Position numbers and translations under genes: made by a program. From NCBI RefSeq assembly GCF_001625215.2, contig NC_030383.2:39800380-39864379 (forward strand): 64,000 bases of DNA, given 5' to 3'. Source of the stretch: Daucus carota subsp. sativus (lineage: Eukaryota; Streptophyta; Magnoliopsida; Apiales; Apiaceae). Position 1 is the stretch's first letter; every line of letters begins with the position of its first letter. Under the pieces are notes generated by a model, which did no database searches, was not told the DNA's origin, and saw nothing but the letters and a program-made list of their open reading frames with translations. Shown piece by piece: positions 48,001 to 61,130 of this stretch.

Positions 48001-48866
48001 GGGGATGGAGGTCTGTTTATTGTGTAACTAAACGGGATGCTTTCCGTGGAACTGCTCCCATCAATCTAACAGATAGGCTCCACCAGGTTCTCCGCTGGGC
48101 TACTGGTTCAGTCGAGATATTCTTCTCTCGTAACAATGCTCTGTTAGCCACTTCAAAAATGAAGATCCTGCAAAGAATTGCTTACCTGAATGTAGGAATA
48201 TACCCGTTCACCTCCATTTTCCTCATCGTGTATTGCTTTCTACCCGCGCTCTCCCTTTTCTCTGGTCAGTTTATCGTCCAAAGCCTTGATGTTACTTTCC
48301 TGGCATACCTCTTGACCATTACAATCACACTTTGCTTGCTTGCCGTGCTCGAGGTGAAGTGGTCCGGCATTGAATTGGAAGAGTGGTGGAGAAACGAACA
48401 GTTCTGGTTAATTGGAGGCACTAGTGCTCACTTGGCCGCTGTGCTTCAAGGGCTGCTGAAAGTAGTTGCTGGAATCGAGATATCTTTCACTCTGACATCA
48501 AAATCAGGAGGCGACGATGAGAACGATGAGTTTGCTGATCTCTACGTCGTGAAATGGACATCCCTCATGATCCCTCCCATCACAATAATGATGACTAATT
48601 TGATTGCGATAGCAGTTGGATTTAGCCGCACAATATACAGTGCTATACCGCAATGGAGTCGGTTACTGGGCGGAGTTTTCTTCAGTTTCTGGGTGTTGGC
48701 TCATCTATATCCTTTCGCCAAGGGGTTGATGGGAAGAAGAGGGAGAACGCCTACCATTGTTTTCGTCTGGTCAGGGCTTATCGCCATCACCATATCCCTT
48801 CTCTGGGTGTCCATTAATCCACCAGCAGGCGCTACTGAAATCGGAGGCTCATTTCAGTTTCCTTGA
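45021..48866 (+). CDS. CSLD: Cellulose synthase-like D protein (CSLD2/CSLD3 type)
   Basis: Three exons, 45021-45886, 46228-47020 and 47112-48866, give 1,137 aa, the usual CSLD length. CSLD proteins are membrane glycosyltransferases (GT2) making beta-1,4-glucan in tip-growing cells and at cell plates. Visible: N-terminal [20 protein letters not shown]; a RING-like zinc finger at residues about 127-173 with eight Cys (CAIPGC ... [11 protein letters not shown] ... CPGC); two N-terminal membrane helices from [16 protein letters not shown]; catalytic Asp in YVSDDGG, DCD in [13 protein letters not shown] in [14 protein letters not shown], and QVLRW; then about six C-terminal helices. All D,D,D,QxxRW residues are intact. 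The N-terminal [18 protein letters not shown] pattern favours the CSLD2/3 (root-hair) clade, but the paralogue is not certain. Confidence 0.95.
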
Positions 48867-49395
48867 TAAAATTATGCTTCAATGTCCGAAAAGCCAATTC
48901 ATTTCACTATAGAATGCACTTGTAAAGCACTGATGAACTAAAACTACAAGCCAAGCATCTCTCATCTCCTTAAAGACAAGGAGCAGGGCTCTTCTGTACT
49001 GTTTATTAGCACTTGTAGCTTCTTTATTCTTTATTTCATACATTGATGATTGATTATATGCCTTTGCAAATTACTCCTGAAGCACGGAAGAACTGCAATT
49101 GTGTTTTACTGGTTTCTTTCCTTTTTTTCCAACTCTCCGATAAACAAGTACAAATACTTCGAAACTAAATAAGCCAGAACAAACAACCATAATAGATTTT
49201 AAAACCTTTACCTAATTGTTTACCAAAACTCAATTATGCATCTCAATCTCATAATCATTTTTCAATCTTTCACATCAATCCATCAAATGTTCAGTATTCC
49301 ACCCAAAACTCAACTCAGCATCATTAATATTCATATTTATCAAGAATTCCTCCCACAAAATAAATTACATCTACATCTCCATCATAGTTATATAC
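48867..49395. other. CSLD 3' flank
   Basis: Probable CSLD 3' UTR to about 49100, then AT-rich spacer. No gene was seen. Confidence 0.45.
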
Positions 49396-49629
49396 TCTCT
49401 CCGTCCCAAAATAAGTGTCAGTTTGACTTTTTACACTTCATTTGAGGTGCAAATAAAATATACTTCTACACATTATTTTTCAAATTTTCTTTTTTTGAAT
49501 AATGATTTAACATCTATATTTTTATTCAGAAAAAGAAAATTTTAAAAATAATATGTGGAATCATGTTTTTTCTGCATCTCAACTTACATGCACAAAGTCA
49601 AATCAACACTTATTTTGGGACAGAGAGAG
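49396..49629. mobile_element. Stowaway-like MITE
   Basis: The inverted ends CTCTCTCCGTCCCAAAATAA then GTGTCAGTTTGACTT and the right-end complement CTCTCTCTGTCCCAAAATAA then GTGTTGATTTGACTT match closely, with TA on both flanks. It lies between the convergent CSLD and RPL9 genes. Confidence 0.7.
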
Positions 49630-49869
49630 TATCCTACAAGCAAGATTGTGGAAACCAACACAAGGAACTAGTCAACAGTGCAAAAAAACCAGAAACTGGG
49701 TACATCCTTGAACAAACTACCAATCCATTTAACTTCATTATATATATCCCAAAAGGCGGATCACAAAATCTTTAACTCAAAACTTAAGATAGGCTGTTCA
49801 AATGAACTTAAAGGTACAAACATTGTGATAAAGACGAGAAACGATAATGAATGAGAAACTACTGCCTAA

Positions 49870-51216
<1,347 letters not shown>

Positions 51217-51249
51217 TGCGCCGGCTTTTTCGACAGAGGCGGCGAATGC

Positions 51250-51257
51250 AAACCCTA
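51250..51257 (-). promoter_or_regulatory. Telo-box-like motif upstream of RPL9
   Basis: AAACCCTA (plus strand) lies 34 bp upstream of the RPL9 start codon, probably in the 5' leader or proximal promoter. Telo-boxes are common in plant ribosomal-protein promoters. The match is short and could be chance. Confidence 0.4.
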
Positions 51258-51577
51258 GGATGTGGCGGTGCTGGTGTTGGGTTTATAACAACTTGTTATA
51301 TATTTTGTTTTGTGGTCTGGGCCGTCCGCTCCTAATTCATTTTAGTTATGCAGCAAAGCCCACTTCAATTTTCAATAATACTATAGTACTGCTAGGATTT
51401 GTGCAAGCTGGTCGTTTGATTTTTTATATTTCTTCTATTATATATATTTATTACAAAATATCCTTGAAAAATTAAGCAGTATATTTAATTATTTAAAATG
51501 AAAAAGTAATTAATTAAAAACTGGGAATAGAAAACAAGGAAATGTTGTCTTTGAAAATAAAAAACCGAAATTACTAC

Positions 51578-51824
51578 TCCCTACGTCCCCTTTTACATGT
51601 TAATTTTGGTTTCGAGCGTCAAATTGACCAATTTTTGACTGAACATTATAAATTATCTATTCATTAGTTTTAAAATTTGAAACTTGCATATTAAAATAGA
51701 TTAAATATACTCATATAATTTTTATTATTTTTTCAATTATACGATACATGTAAATTTCAGTTAAAATATAATCAATTTAGATGATTAAAGGTCAAAATGG
51801 ACATGTGAAAATGAACAGAGGTAG
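51578..51824. mobile_element. MITE related to 13324-13662
   Basis: The left end CTCCCTACGTCCCCTTTTAC then ATGTTAATTTTGG pairs with the complement of the right end (ctacctctgttcattttcac then atgtccattttgacc). The family words 'tacatgt..attttg' and 'atacatgtaaatttcagtta' are shared with the 13.3-kb copy. Confidence 0.5.
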
Positions 51825-52047
51825 TATAAAAAGCAACCAGTAATCGTTGGACCTACCGGTTTTCATGTCTAAAAACTATTTTCTGTTTTGGACACAGGTA
51901 AAAACAAATTTAGGAAAAAAGGTATACTATCTTTAGTCCTGTTTTTATAAATAGTTTTTAAGAAATAAAGAAAAAAACAAGATTATTGAAAAATACTGCC
52001 CAAACAGCATTTAAATTTTTAACATTAACTTAATTATATATTACAAA

Positions 52048-52403
52048 TTTAGTATTCTAAAAATCCCCGATTTAACCGATTAATTCCCTGTAATGTTGCT
52101 GATCGATTCTATTTTTAAAATCCTATTAATCCTTATAGGTTTTTTTAATCGAAATATATATAATGATTTATTAAAATAAAATACTATATCACTTTAAATA
52201 TGAACAATTATAGAATTTATGATATGGTAAATATATATTTGTTAATAAATAACTAATACAATAATAATTATTAAATAATATTTTAATATCAAAATATATG
52301 CGATTTTCACTCCGATTAATTCTTCCGATTAATCCTCATTTCCGACTAATCTTAAATCACTAACTCAACCAATTAGATCTGATTTCCGATTTTTATAACA
52401 CCG
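52048..52403. mobile_element. hAT-like MITE with CCGATTAA motifs
   Basis: Ends of the type TTCTAAAAATCCCCGATTTA (left) and TTATAAAAATCGGAAATCAG (right, complement) flank an AT-rich middle. Repeated CCGATTAAT words lie near both ends. The target duplication is not resolved. Confidence 0.4.
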
Positions 52404-52818
52404 ATGTATGGTATAAGAGGTAAAGTGGACTTGTGTTTCACAATGAAAGTGTGATAAAACCGTAAGCCTTGCATGAATGCAGAATGCAGCACATAACCGA
52501 TTGTCTAATTATTTTGATCATAAATACTAAAGTAAGTTAAAACAAAGACATAGCGATGCCGATAAATATTGTAAACGGAAGCAATCTTTGCATCCAAATC
52601 CTACCTCTTGAAAACAACTCCTCATGCACTAGGCATTCTCAATTTATAAACTTCTTCCACCAGCAAATTTGCATGCATAGCCTAATCTACCCTCAGATAT
52701 TCATTCTTAACTATTTCATCACAGGTTCATAAGAACCCAGATGATCATTCATGTCCTTGGACCACCACAAAACTTCACTCAGCTTTTCGAAATAGCTCTT
52801 GCTTTTTTCCGCACCAAA

Positions 52819-53520
52819 ATGCCCCTTTCAGCACCTACTTTCTCTCTAATTCTCTTAGCTGTGTTCATATCATGGACTCCTACAAATGTTCATGCAACAA
52901 AGAGCAGGGATCTGCTTGCAGCCATCGAAGAAATGCAGAGATCTACGTATTACACATTCGTCGTGCTCATCAACATGGCACCCGACGACATAAACATACA
53001 GGGGAATGTCACTTTCCTCATGCCCAATGATCGGATTCTGGCTAATTCAACCTTCCTCAGTAATGATGTATCCCAATTCTTACTCAGGCATACCATTCCC
53101 TCTTCATTATTTTTCGAAGACCTGCAACATTTTCCAACTGGCTCAATGATTCCAACCCTCAGACCCGATACCATGCTCCATGTTTTCAACGGAGGTAGAA
53201 GACATTTCTTTCTAAACAATATTCAGATCATTACTCCGAATATATGCACTAATTCGACGATCAGATGCCATGGCATTGACGGCGTGATCACGCAGGCTGA
53301 TCAGCACGATTCCAATCCTCCTCAATTCTCGTGTTCGAATCCTACGAATGTCAGTAGTAGTCCAGCTTCAGCCCCTGCCCCCAGTGGCAGCATTGCTCCT
53401 TCGCCTACAGAAAATACCATTACGGCATCCCACTCAGCTTCTTGCCGTCAATTTTCACCGGCTGGAGTAATCAACTTCCTAATTACTTGTGTTCTGGTAC
53501 CAGGACTGTTTTTCATATAG
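52819..53520 (+). CDS. FAS1-domain arabinogalactan-type protein, probably GPI-anchored
   Basis: A single exon encodes 233 aa from the start at 52819. An in-frame ATG at 52741 would add 26 residues, but the chosen start places a clean signal peptide (MPLSAPTFSLILLAVFISWT, cut after NVHA). One FAS1 domain follows, with an H1-like FLMPNDRIL segment and an H2-like segment near MLHVFNGG...FFLNNIQIITPNI. Three N-glycosylation sequons are visible (NVT, NST, NST). A Pro/Ala/Ser stretch (SSPASAPAPSGSIAPSPTE) looks like an arabinogalactan glycosylation module. The C-terminal hydrophobic tail INFLITCVLVPGLFFI fits GPI-anchor attachment at the outer plasma membrane. It is probably involved in cell wall or adhesion; the exact role is unknown. 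Confidence 0.82.
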   Translation: MPLSAPTFSLILLAVFISWTPTNVHATKSRDLLAAIEEMQRSTYYTFVVLINMAPDDINIQGNVTFLMPNDRILANSTFLSNDVSQFLLRHTIPSSLFFEDLQHFPTGSMIPTLRPDTMLHVFNGGRRHFFLNNIQIITPNICTNSTIRCHGIDGVITQADQHDSNPPQFSCSNPTNVSSSPASAPAPSGSIAPSPTENTITASHSASCRQFSPAGVINFLITCVLVPGLFFI

Positions 53521-54147
53521 ATAGGCTAGTAACCTCAATTTTATGTATCCGGTGTTATGATATTCCATAAATTTATTAAACTCTTAACTTCCATTTGGCT
53601 TGTTAGTTTCACATGCACCCAAATGCCATTCTAATAACCCATAAACATAATCTAAAACAAAATTGATTATCAATAATCATCACGCTAGTCAAGTGTCTCA
53701 CCCAGGAGTGATTAGTGTTATGACTGTTAGTGCTGTTAGTGCCTCATGCTGCCACAAATAATTCAGGTCCCTGGAACTTCGTTGTGCCTTTAGATAGGCC
53801 TCAGAATAATTCCTCTCGAGTGAATGACATAAAATCGTGTTCAAAATAAGCTCCACATAACTACGTAACTGAGTTCACTTTGCACATCATAGATCCAACA
53901 CCAATATAAAATGTACCAAAAAAAAAACTCAGATAAATTAGAAAATGGAAGGTGAATCCTCCTCAAATGAATCATTCAACCATAGCATCATAAAAGCACA
54001 CATTTCTGATAACAATGAATCAGCGAGTTGTATATAACTTCAATTCCAAAAGACAATTAGAACCTCTATCAAATTGGTTTCTTCCAGTAAAGAGGATGAT
54101 TTTTATTCTAAAACCACACTTTTACACAAGCTCACAAAAGAGAACAA
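53521..54147. other. Spacer between convergent FAS1 and NDUFA12 genes
   Basis: Probable 3' UTRs of both genes; no further gene seen. Confidence 0.45.
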
Positions 54148-57100
54148 TTAGGTCTTTGTGGGTTGCCAGGACTGATACCGGGTCCAGTCTCTCTGCCCAG
54201 CATGGAGGGTGTGTCCCTTGGAATGATAAATGTACTGTTCACCCTCTCCAGACAAGTTTTCCTTGTGGTCCAACCCGTACCTCTTTGGTTTAAGGCTTAA
54301 CAGCTAGGAGACAGTATTTTACCATCTTTAGCACATACTCAAAAAAGTAAAATCAATTGCTTAAAAAAGATACTGAAACAACTAACCTCGTCTCCAGTGC
54401 GATCAGTTATGAAGTGTAGCCACCCATGCCATTCTGGAGGGACCTGAGACGCATTGTAGCGCCCCTTCGAGGCATACTCCACCCACCTATGCCTTCCTGT
54501 GTAACCGATAACAATGTTAGTTGAAGAATTAGGAGCACTCCTGATAAAACACTACAGACGTTTTGTTTTTCCTCACTTGTGTCAAACAAAGAAATTACTT
54601 AAACTTAAGCATAGCTGACTAATATTTGACACCTGAAGTTAGACTAAGCTATTGAATAATGTTTTATTTAGTAACAAAATGCTACTTAAAGAAAAAGAAA
54701 AAGAAAAATACTGCCAGCATTATATTAGAATTCAACTGGTCATAAAGTTCATGGGCTAATTATCGACACTGAATGTGACTGATACTTCAACAGTTGTGCC
54801 TATGTTATGTACAATCGTTTAATCCGATAAGAAAACACTAATATCTAATTGTGATACTGTGACACTGTAAAACATATATTTGATTTGCAAGATAGATGGA
54901 AAAGTAGATAAAAGTTCTATCAACAAAATATGTTTCATAATATACAATTAACAAAAAAGCATACCGTATTGAGTGTTTCCAAGCTTCTCATAGTATTTAT
55001 TACCAAACTTGTCAACACCGACAACAGTTGCACCTATATTATGCAACTTTGTTTGCCTGCAATGAAAAGAAAAATAATATTGTGTGGACACTAAGTTTCG
55101 CAGATATTGGGATTGATTTGCTAAGATACAGCAAATTAACAAGCAAAATAAATAGAGGAGATACATACGAGCTACACCAAGAAATTATTTTTAAATAACA
55201 TACTTCAGATCAAAGACCTTTTTGCATTTAACTAATAGAGAACTAGCTAAATTGTTCGCTGGATGTCCAAGTCATGTAGAAAATGGTGAAATCAAAAGCC
55301 AACAAGAGCATATAAAAATACTGCTTACAGAATATTTCCATCTCCGAGGCACTTCCTGTGAATAGAAAAAATAAACACACCGGTTAATACAGATATAAAA
55401 AAGTTAACCTTAGATAAACACAAATTAAAAAGTAATTATGACGTGAAGGAGAAAAAATAAATAAGATTTTGCAAGGCTACTGTGATGCCATGCATGGAAA
55501 AGGCTCATGATATCAAGTATCAGGGTTAACCCTAACTTTAGACTTGTACGGGTCATTTCTGATGGATAAAATCCTAGTAGCATAGTTCAAGGATGGGCAA
55601 TCATCTTTCACTTCAAGCACCCACCAACACCCTACACATTCTGTCGATTTCAAGCTTAAACCCCACCTAAACTAAATGTAATTCGTCATTTACCACCTCA
55701 ATAAGATTAATTAAATGCTCTCAAATGCTTGAGACAATAATGTAGTTCTTCGGATAATCTTCTATATCTATTTATACATTTAAGGTTTACTGCTTACTTT
55801 TATAAATTAGCCACTCAAAACTTAATGCCATTAATATTTTAATTTCGGTAGAATGAATAAGGAGATATTTCTCTGGACTCTTGCATACAAGTGAGCTATG
55901 CATCATGAATTATATTATAACAATAAAAAGGAAATTAAGGAACGGGGGGATTGGTGACCCCTTAGTAAAGATGTCAGCATAGTCACGAGCGGAGGGGACA
56001 TAAAGAACGTGAACGAGTAAAATTTATGATCAAAATGAGCATTATTCTTAAATCTTATAATATATATAAACCGCTCATGTCGTCCAAATTATCATTTCTT
56101 CTGAAAAAGTAACATACTATCCATGAAACTAATGGGAACACACAAGATCCAAAATTGCAAGCTCAAAGATGAGATACTAGTTAATAGAAGTGATGAGAAC
56201 ATGCAATGATACATTGACAAGAAATAACCATGGTAGATATATGTTGCGTACAAAAAAATGATGAGTCAGATACTCAGATCTACAACAGAAAAAATCAAGG
56301 TTTTGTAGATAATTGCACGCCATCTTTAATAGGGTGACAGATGTGATTACATGTGAAAATAGTGAAAGCGACATGAAGACAAAGGAGTGAAAGAAAAACA
56401 ATGGGTAATAAACTGGAGGGAAAAAGGAAACAGGGGTAGCAGCAGACATGGAGCCCTGGAAGGAGGAGCAAGAGAGGGAGGGGTTAGGAAAGATGGTGGC
56501 ATCACTAGAAATAGATGAGAGAAGTAAAGACGTGGGGAGCGGCAGGGGGAACCCTGTTCAGAAAGGAGATCTAGTCGGTGAGGAGGTGCAAGTGTGTGGT
56601 GGTGATGGTTGAGTGGGTTTAGAAATCTGGAGTCTTACGAAGGAGAGGAGCAAGTCCATGATAAAATGTAATTTCAGTAAATGAAGTAGCGTAATTTATT
56701 CCCTGGACTCTAGCATTATTTACATAGTGTGTAATGTGTACAAAAAACCCTGTGGATTATATATTGTAGGTATTAACAATAACAGGAACAAGACATTAAG
56801 TAGCAAGTAGCAACCCAATGATATTCGGTATTTATTCAGAACTACGACTCATTACCTAAATCAGAAACCTGACTGAAAACTACGGGTGGAAATGTACAAA
56901 AGGTGAACTTGAAACAGAAACATAGTTCGCCCATATAATCAAAAGGGTATCCTCCAAATCATACTACATTACAGACCCTCCGCTATATTATGACCTTGCA
57001 AACAATTTGCTCAACTCAAAGAAAAATCATTCTATCAATTACTCTATCGGAAAATACAAATCGATGGGTAAACCGAGCTAAATTCATACATTTCACATCT

Positions 57101-57369
57101 AATTTCATCAATCCCCAATATTATCAGATGCACAGCAATGAAATCAAAACATATAAACCCTAAAAGAAACAGTGCAGCTTACATATCATCAGGCAACACA
57201 TGAAAAGCCCAAAAAAAAACGAAGTGAATTAGGTCAAATATAAGAAGAGGGGGATCAAATTAGAAGAGAGAGATTACAAGTATCCTTCGTCTTTGACATG
57301 GCGGAGGAAGCCGAACAGGCCCTTCTCTCTGATTGTGCTAAACACGCTCTTCACCACCGTCGTTGCCAT
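54148..57369 (-). CDS. NDUFA12: Mitochondrial complex I subunit NDUFA12 (B17.2 type)
   Basis: Five exons on minus, 57369-57278, 55355-55329, 55056-54965, 54496-54387 and 54303-54148, total 477 nt and give 158 aa. All splice phases fit, including a 27-nt exon 2 (KCLGDGNIL). The protein opens with SVFSTIREKGLFGFLRHVKD. It contains the family core LHNIGATVVGVDKFGNKYYE, RHRWVEYASKGRYNASQVPP and EWHGWLHFITDRTGDE, and ends YIYHSKGHTLHAGQRDWTRY QSWQPTKT. NDUFA12 is an accessory subunit of the NADH:ubiquinone oxidoreductase matrix arm. The length equals the plant family. Intron 1 is about 1.9 kb. A Helitron-type terminus lies only 93 bp upstream of the ATG. Confidence 0.94.
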
Positions 57370-57461
57370 CTTCTCTCCGCTCGCCTTTCGGATTCACCTA
57401 ATCTCGCTTTCTTCTGCAATATAATTCTTTAGGATTCCCTTGTCTAACATATTCTTATTTA

Positions 57462-60400
57462 CTAGCCTTTTTGGCACGTGCTACGCACACGGTTATTGAT
57501 TCTTTGATTTTTTATCAACTTAACCTATACTTTCTGTCGTGAATAACCCCAAATCTGACGGGTAATAAGCGCAGTCAAACTACTTATTTATGAGTTTTAA
57601 GTTATAAAATTTAACGTGTTTATTAATATTTTGGCCCGTGCTACGCACACGGGTATGATTTTTTGTTTTTTTTTATCTAATTAACCTATACATTTTTTAT
57701 TAACAAACAGTATGATATGAGATATAAGTTATGAAAGGCACGTATGTAAGAGTTAAAATACTTGAGTTATGTTATTGGCGATCTGTACGTTGCAGATGTT
57801 AAAGATAATATATACGAATGTCGATTGAAAAAAAAAATCACGAAAAAATATTTATAACGACGCGGACTATATAAATCTTTGTATTTGGAAACATGACTTA
57901 ACCTGATTATCCAGATTATAAATCTTCCATCCATTCTTTATTTATTAAATTAAGGTGAATATGTTGATGATAGAGTTTCCACCCGTCCTTAATAAATATT
58001 GATAAATAGGTTAAGAAATAATTAACCTTAAACATCAATCAAGGAATACATATGTAGTCATAATTCAGTTACATTACTATAATTATATGCTACAATTATT
58101 GTCTATACCGAAAATTTATAGTAAAAAGATATACGTGATAAATATCTATATAATAGATACTGTATTGATTTTATAACAGAATAGATTTTTCATTAGTATC
58201 ATTGATATAACCAAATATTTAATATAATAATAATATTTCAAGTTCAGAATAAAAATTATAAGTTTATGGATCAATAATCAAATCATTGTTTGTATGGTTA
58301 ATATAATAAAAAAAAAAGGTAATTGTTTCTAAAATATTTAAAAAATTCATGAAAATAGTAATGACTGTATAATTAATATTTCTCGGGGTCGCCTAACGGC
58401 GACCCTTCGTATCTTAAATAAAATAACGAAAAATTATAATAAACTATATGCTACAAATTTTATTGTCAAGTTATTTAAATGAATAATGCTCATTTATCAA
58501 ATTTTTATTTATAGAAAAATATGCTCATAGTATTTCGGCCCGTGCTACGCACACGGGTATGATTTGTTTTTATCTAGTTAACCTATAAATTTTTTATTAA
58601 CAAACAATATGATATGAGATATAAGTTATGAAAGGCAACGTATGTAATAGTCAAAATACTCGAGTTATGTTATTGACGATCAGTACGTTGTAGATGTTAA
58701 AGATAAAATATATACGAATTTCGATTGAAAAAATAAAATCACGCAACAGAAATTATGACAACGCGGACTATATAAATCTTTGTATTTAGAAACATAAATA
58801 ATTCTTAATTTAACATGATTATACAGATTATAAAGCTTCCATTCATTCCTTAATTATAAAATTAAGGTGAATATACTGACGCTAGAGCTTCCTCCTTCCT
58901 TAATTAATATTAATAAATTGATTAAGAAATAATTAACCTTAAATGAATACATCAATAAAGAAATACATAGCAGTCATAATTCAATTACATTACTAAAATT
59001 ATATGCTACAATTATTGACTATATTTAAAATTGATAATAAGCAGATATACGTGATAAATATTTTTAATAAAACAGTTTCCGTATTTTTTTATAACGGGAT
59101 AGATTTTCATTAGTATCATTAATATAACCAAATATTTAATAAAATGATAATTTATAATGTTTTGAATAAAAGTTTATAGATCTATTATTAAATCATTATT
59201 TGTATAGATAAAATAATAAAAAAAATATTAAGTAATTTTTTCTAAATATTTATAAAAGACATGAAAATAGTAATGACTATATAATTAAAATTTCTCGGGG
59301 TTCGCCTAACGGCGACCCCTTGTATCTTAAATAAAATAACAAAAAATTATAATTAATTGTATGTAAAAAAATTTATTATTAAGTTATTTAGATGAAAATA
59401 TGCTCATAGCATTTTGGCCCGTGCTAAGCACATGGGTATGATTTTTTGTTTTTTTTTTATCTAGGTAAGCTATACATTTTTTATTAACAACCAATATGAT
59501 ATGAGATATAAGTTACGAAAGGCAACGCATATAAGAGTCAAAATAATCGTGTTATGTTATTGGCGATCAGTACTGTGTAAATGTTAAAGATAATATATAT
59601 GATTCGATTGAAAAACAATAAAATCACGCAACGGGAATTATAAAGACGCAGACTATTTAGAAACAGAAATAATTTTAAACTTAACCCTATTATGCAGATT
59701 ATAAACTTTCCATCCATTCCTTAATTATAAAATTAAGGTATTTATGCTGATAATAGAGTTTCCTACCTTCCTTAAATAAAATTGATAAATAATTTAAGGA
59801 ATAACTAACCTTGCGAGAATACATCAATAAAGGAATACCATCCTACAATTATTGCCTATATTTAAAATTTATAATAAGAAGATATACGTGATAAATATTT
59901 ATAATGAAATAGATTATGTATTGTTTTTATAACGGAATATACTTTGCATTAGCATCATTAATATAACCAAATATTTAATATAATAATAAATTTTTGATGT
60001 TTGGAATAGAAATTTATAAGTTTATAGATCAATTATTAAATTATTATTTATATAGTTAAAATAAAAATATTTGGTAATTTTTACCAAAATATTTATAAAA
60101 GACATGAAAATAGTAATGACTGTATAATTAAAATTTCTCGATGTCGCCTAACGGCGACCCCTCGTATCTTAAATAAAATAACAAAAAATTATAATTAATT
60201 GTATGTAAAAAAATTTATTGTTAAGTTATTTAAATGAAAATATCCTCATAGAATTTTGGCCCGTGCTACGCAAATAGGTATGATTTTTTGTTTTTTTATA
60301 GTTAAGCTATGCATTTTTTCATTAACAAACAATATGATATGAGATATAAGTTATGAAAGGCAACGTATGTAAGAGTCAAAATAATCGTTTTATATTGTTG

Positions 60401-61130
60401 GCGATCAGTACGTTGTAAATGTGAAAGATAATATATATGATACGATTAAAAAAAAAATCACGCAACAGAAATTATAACGACGCAGACTATATAAATCTTT
60501 GTATTTAGAAATAGAAATAAGTTTAAACTTAACCTGATTATGCAGATTATAAAGCTTCCATCCATTCCTTAATTATAAAATTAAGGTGAATATGCTGATA
60601 AAAGAGTTCCCTCCCTTCCTTGATAAAATTTGATAAATTAGTTAAGGATTAACTAACCTTGAAGGACTTCATCAATAAAGGAATACATATGTGATCATAA
60701 TTCAGTTATATTACTGAAATTATATGCTACAATTATTGTCTATATTTAAAATTTATAATAAGAAGATATACGTGATAAATATTTATAATGGAATAGATTC
60801 TGTATTGTTTTTATAACGGAATATACTTTTCATTAGTATCATTAATATAACCAAATATTTAATATAATAATAATTTTTTATGTTTGGAATAAAAATTTAT
60901 AAGTTTATAGATTTATTATTAAATCAATATTTGTATAGTTAAAAATGTATAAGTTTATAGATATACTATTAAATAATAATTTGTATAATTTACTGTATGT
61001 AAAATTTTTTATTGTTAAGTTATTTAAACTTCTAATATGCTCATTTATCAGATTAATATATAAATAAATATATACTCATAGCATTTTGGCCAGTGCTACG
61101 CACACGAGTATGATTTTTGTTTTTTTATCT
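57462..61130 (-). mobile_element. Tandem array of Helitron-end-like units, 0.83-0.90 kb each
   Basis: On minus, the array ends in a hairpin and CTAG (57465-57462) followed by T, a Helitron-like 3' end. Going right on plus, the hairpin word CCCGTGCTACGCACACGGG or close variants recurs at 57635, 58539, 59418, 60260 and 61090 (spacings 904, 879, 842 and 830). A second hairpin, GGGTCGCCTAACGGCGACCC or variant, recurs at about 58386, 59298 and 60142, and is missing from the fourth unit. The sequence between copies is recognisably the same unit ('ttattaacaaacaatatgat', 'gatatacgtgataaatattt', 'aagcttccatccattcctta'). No coding region. Only the outermost copy has the CTAG end. Confidence 0.65.

Noticed and set aside
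52741-52818. FAS1-protein start at 52741
   Set aside because: The extra 26 residues precede a clean signal peptide beginning at 52819 and would spoil it.
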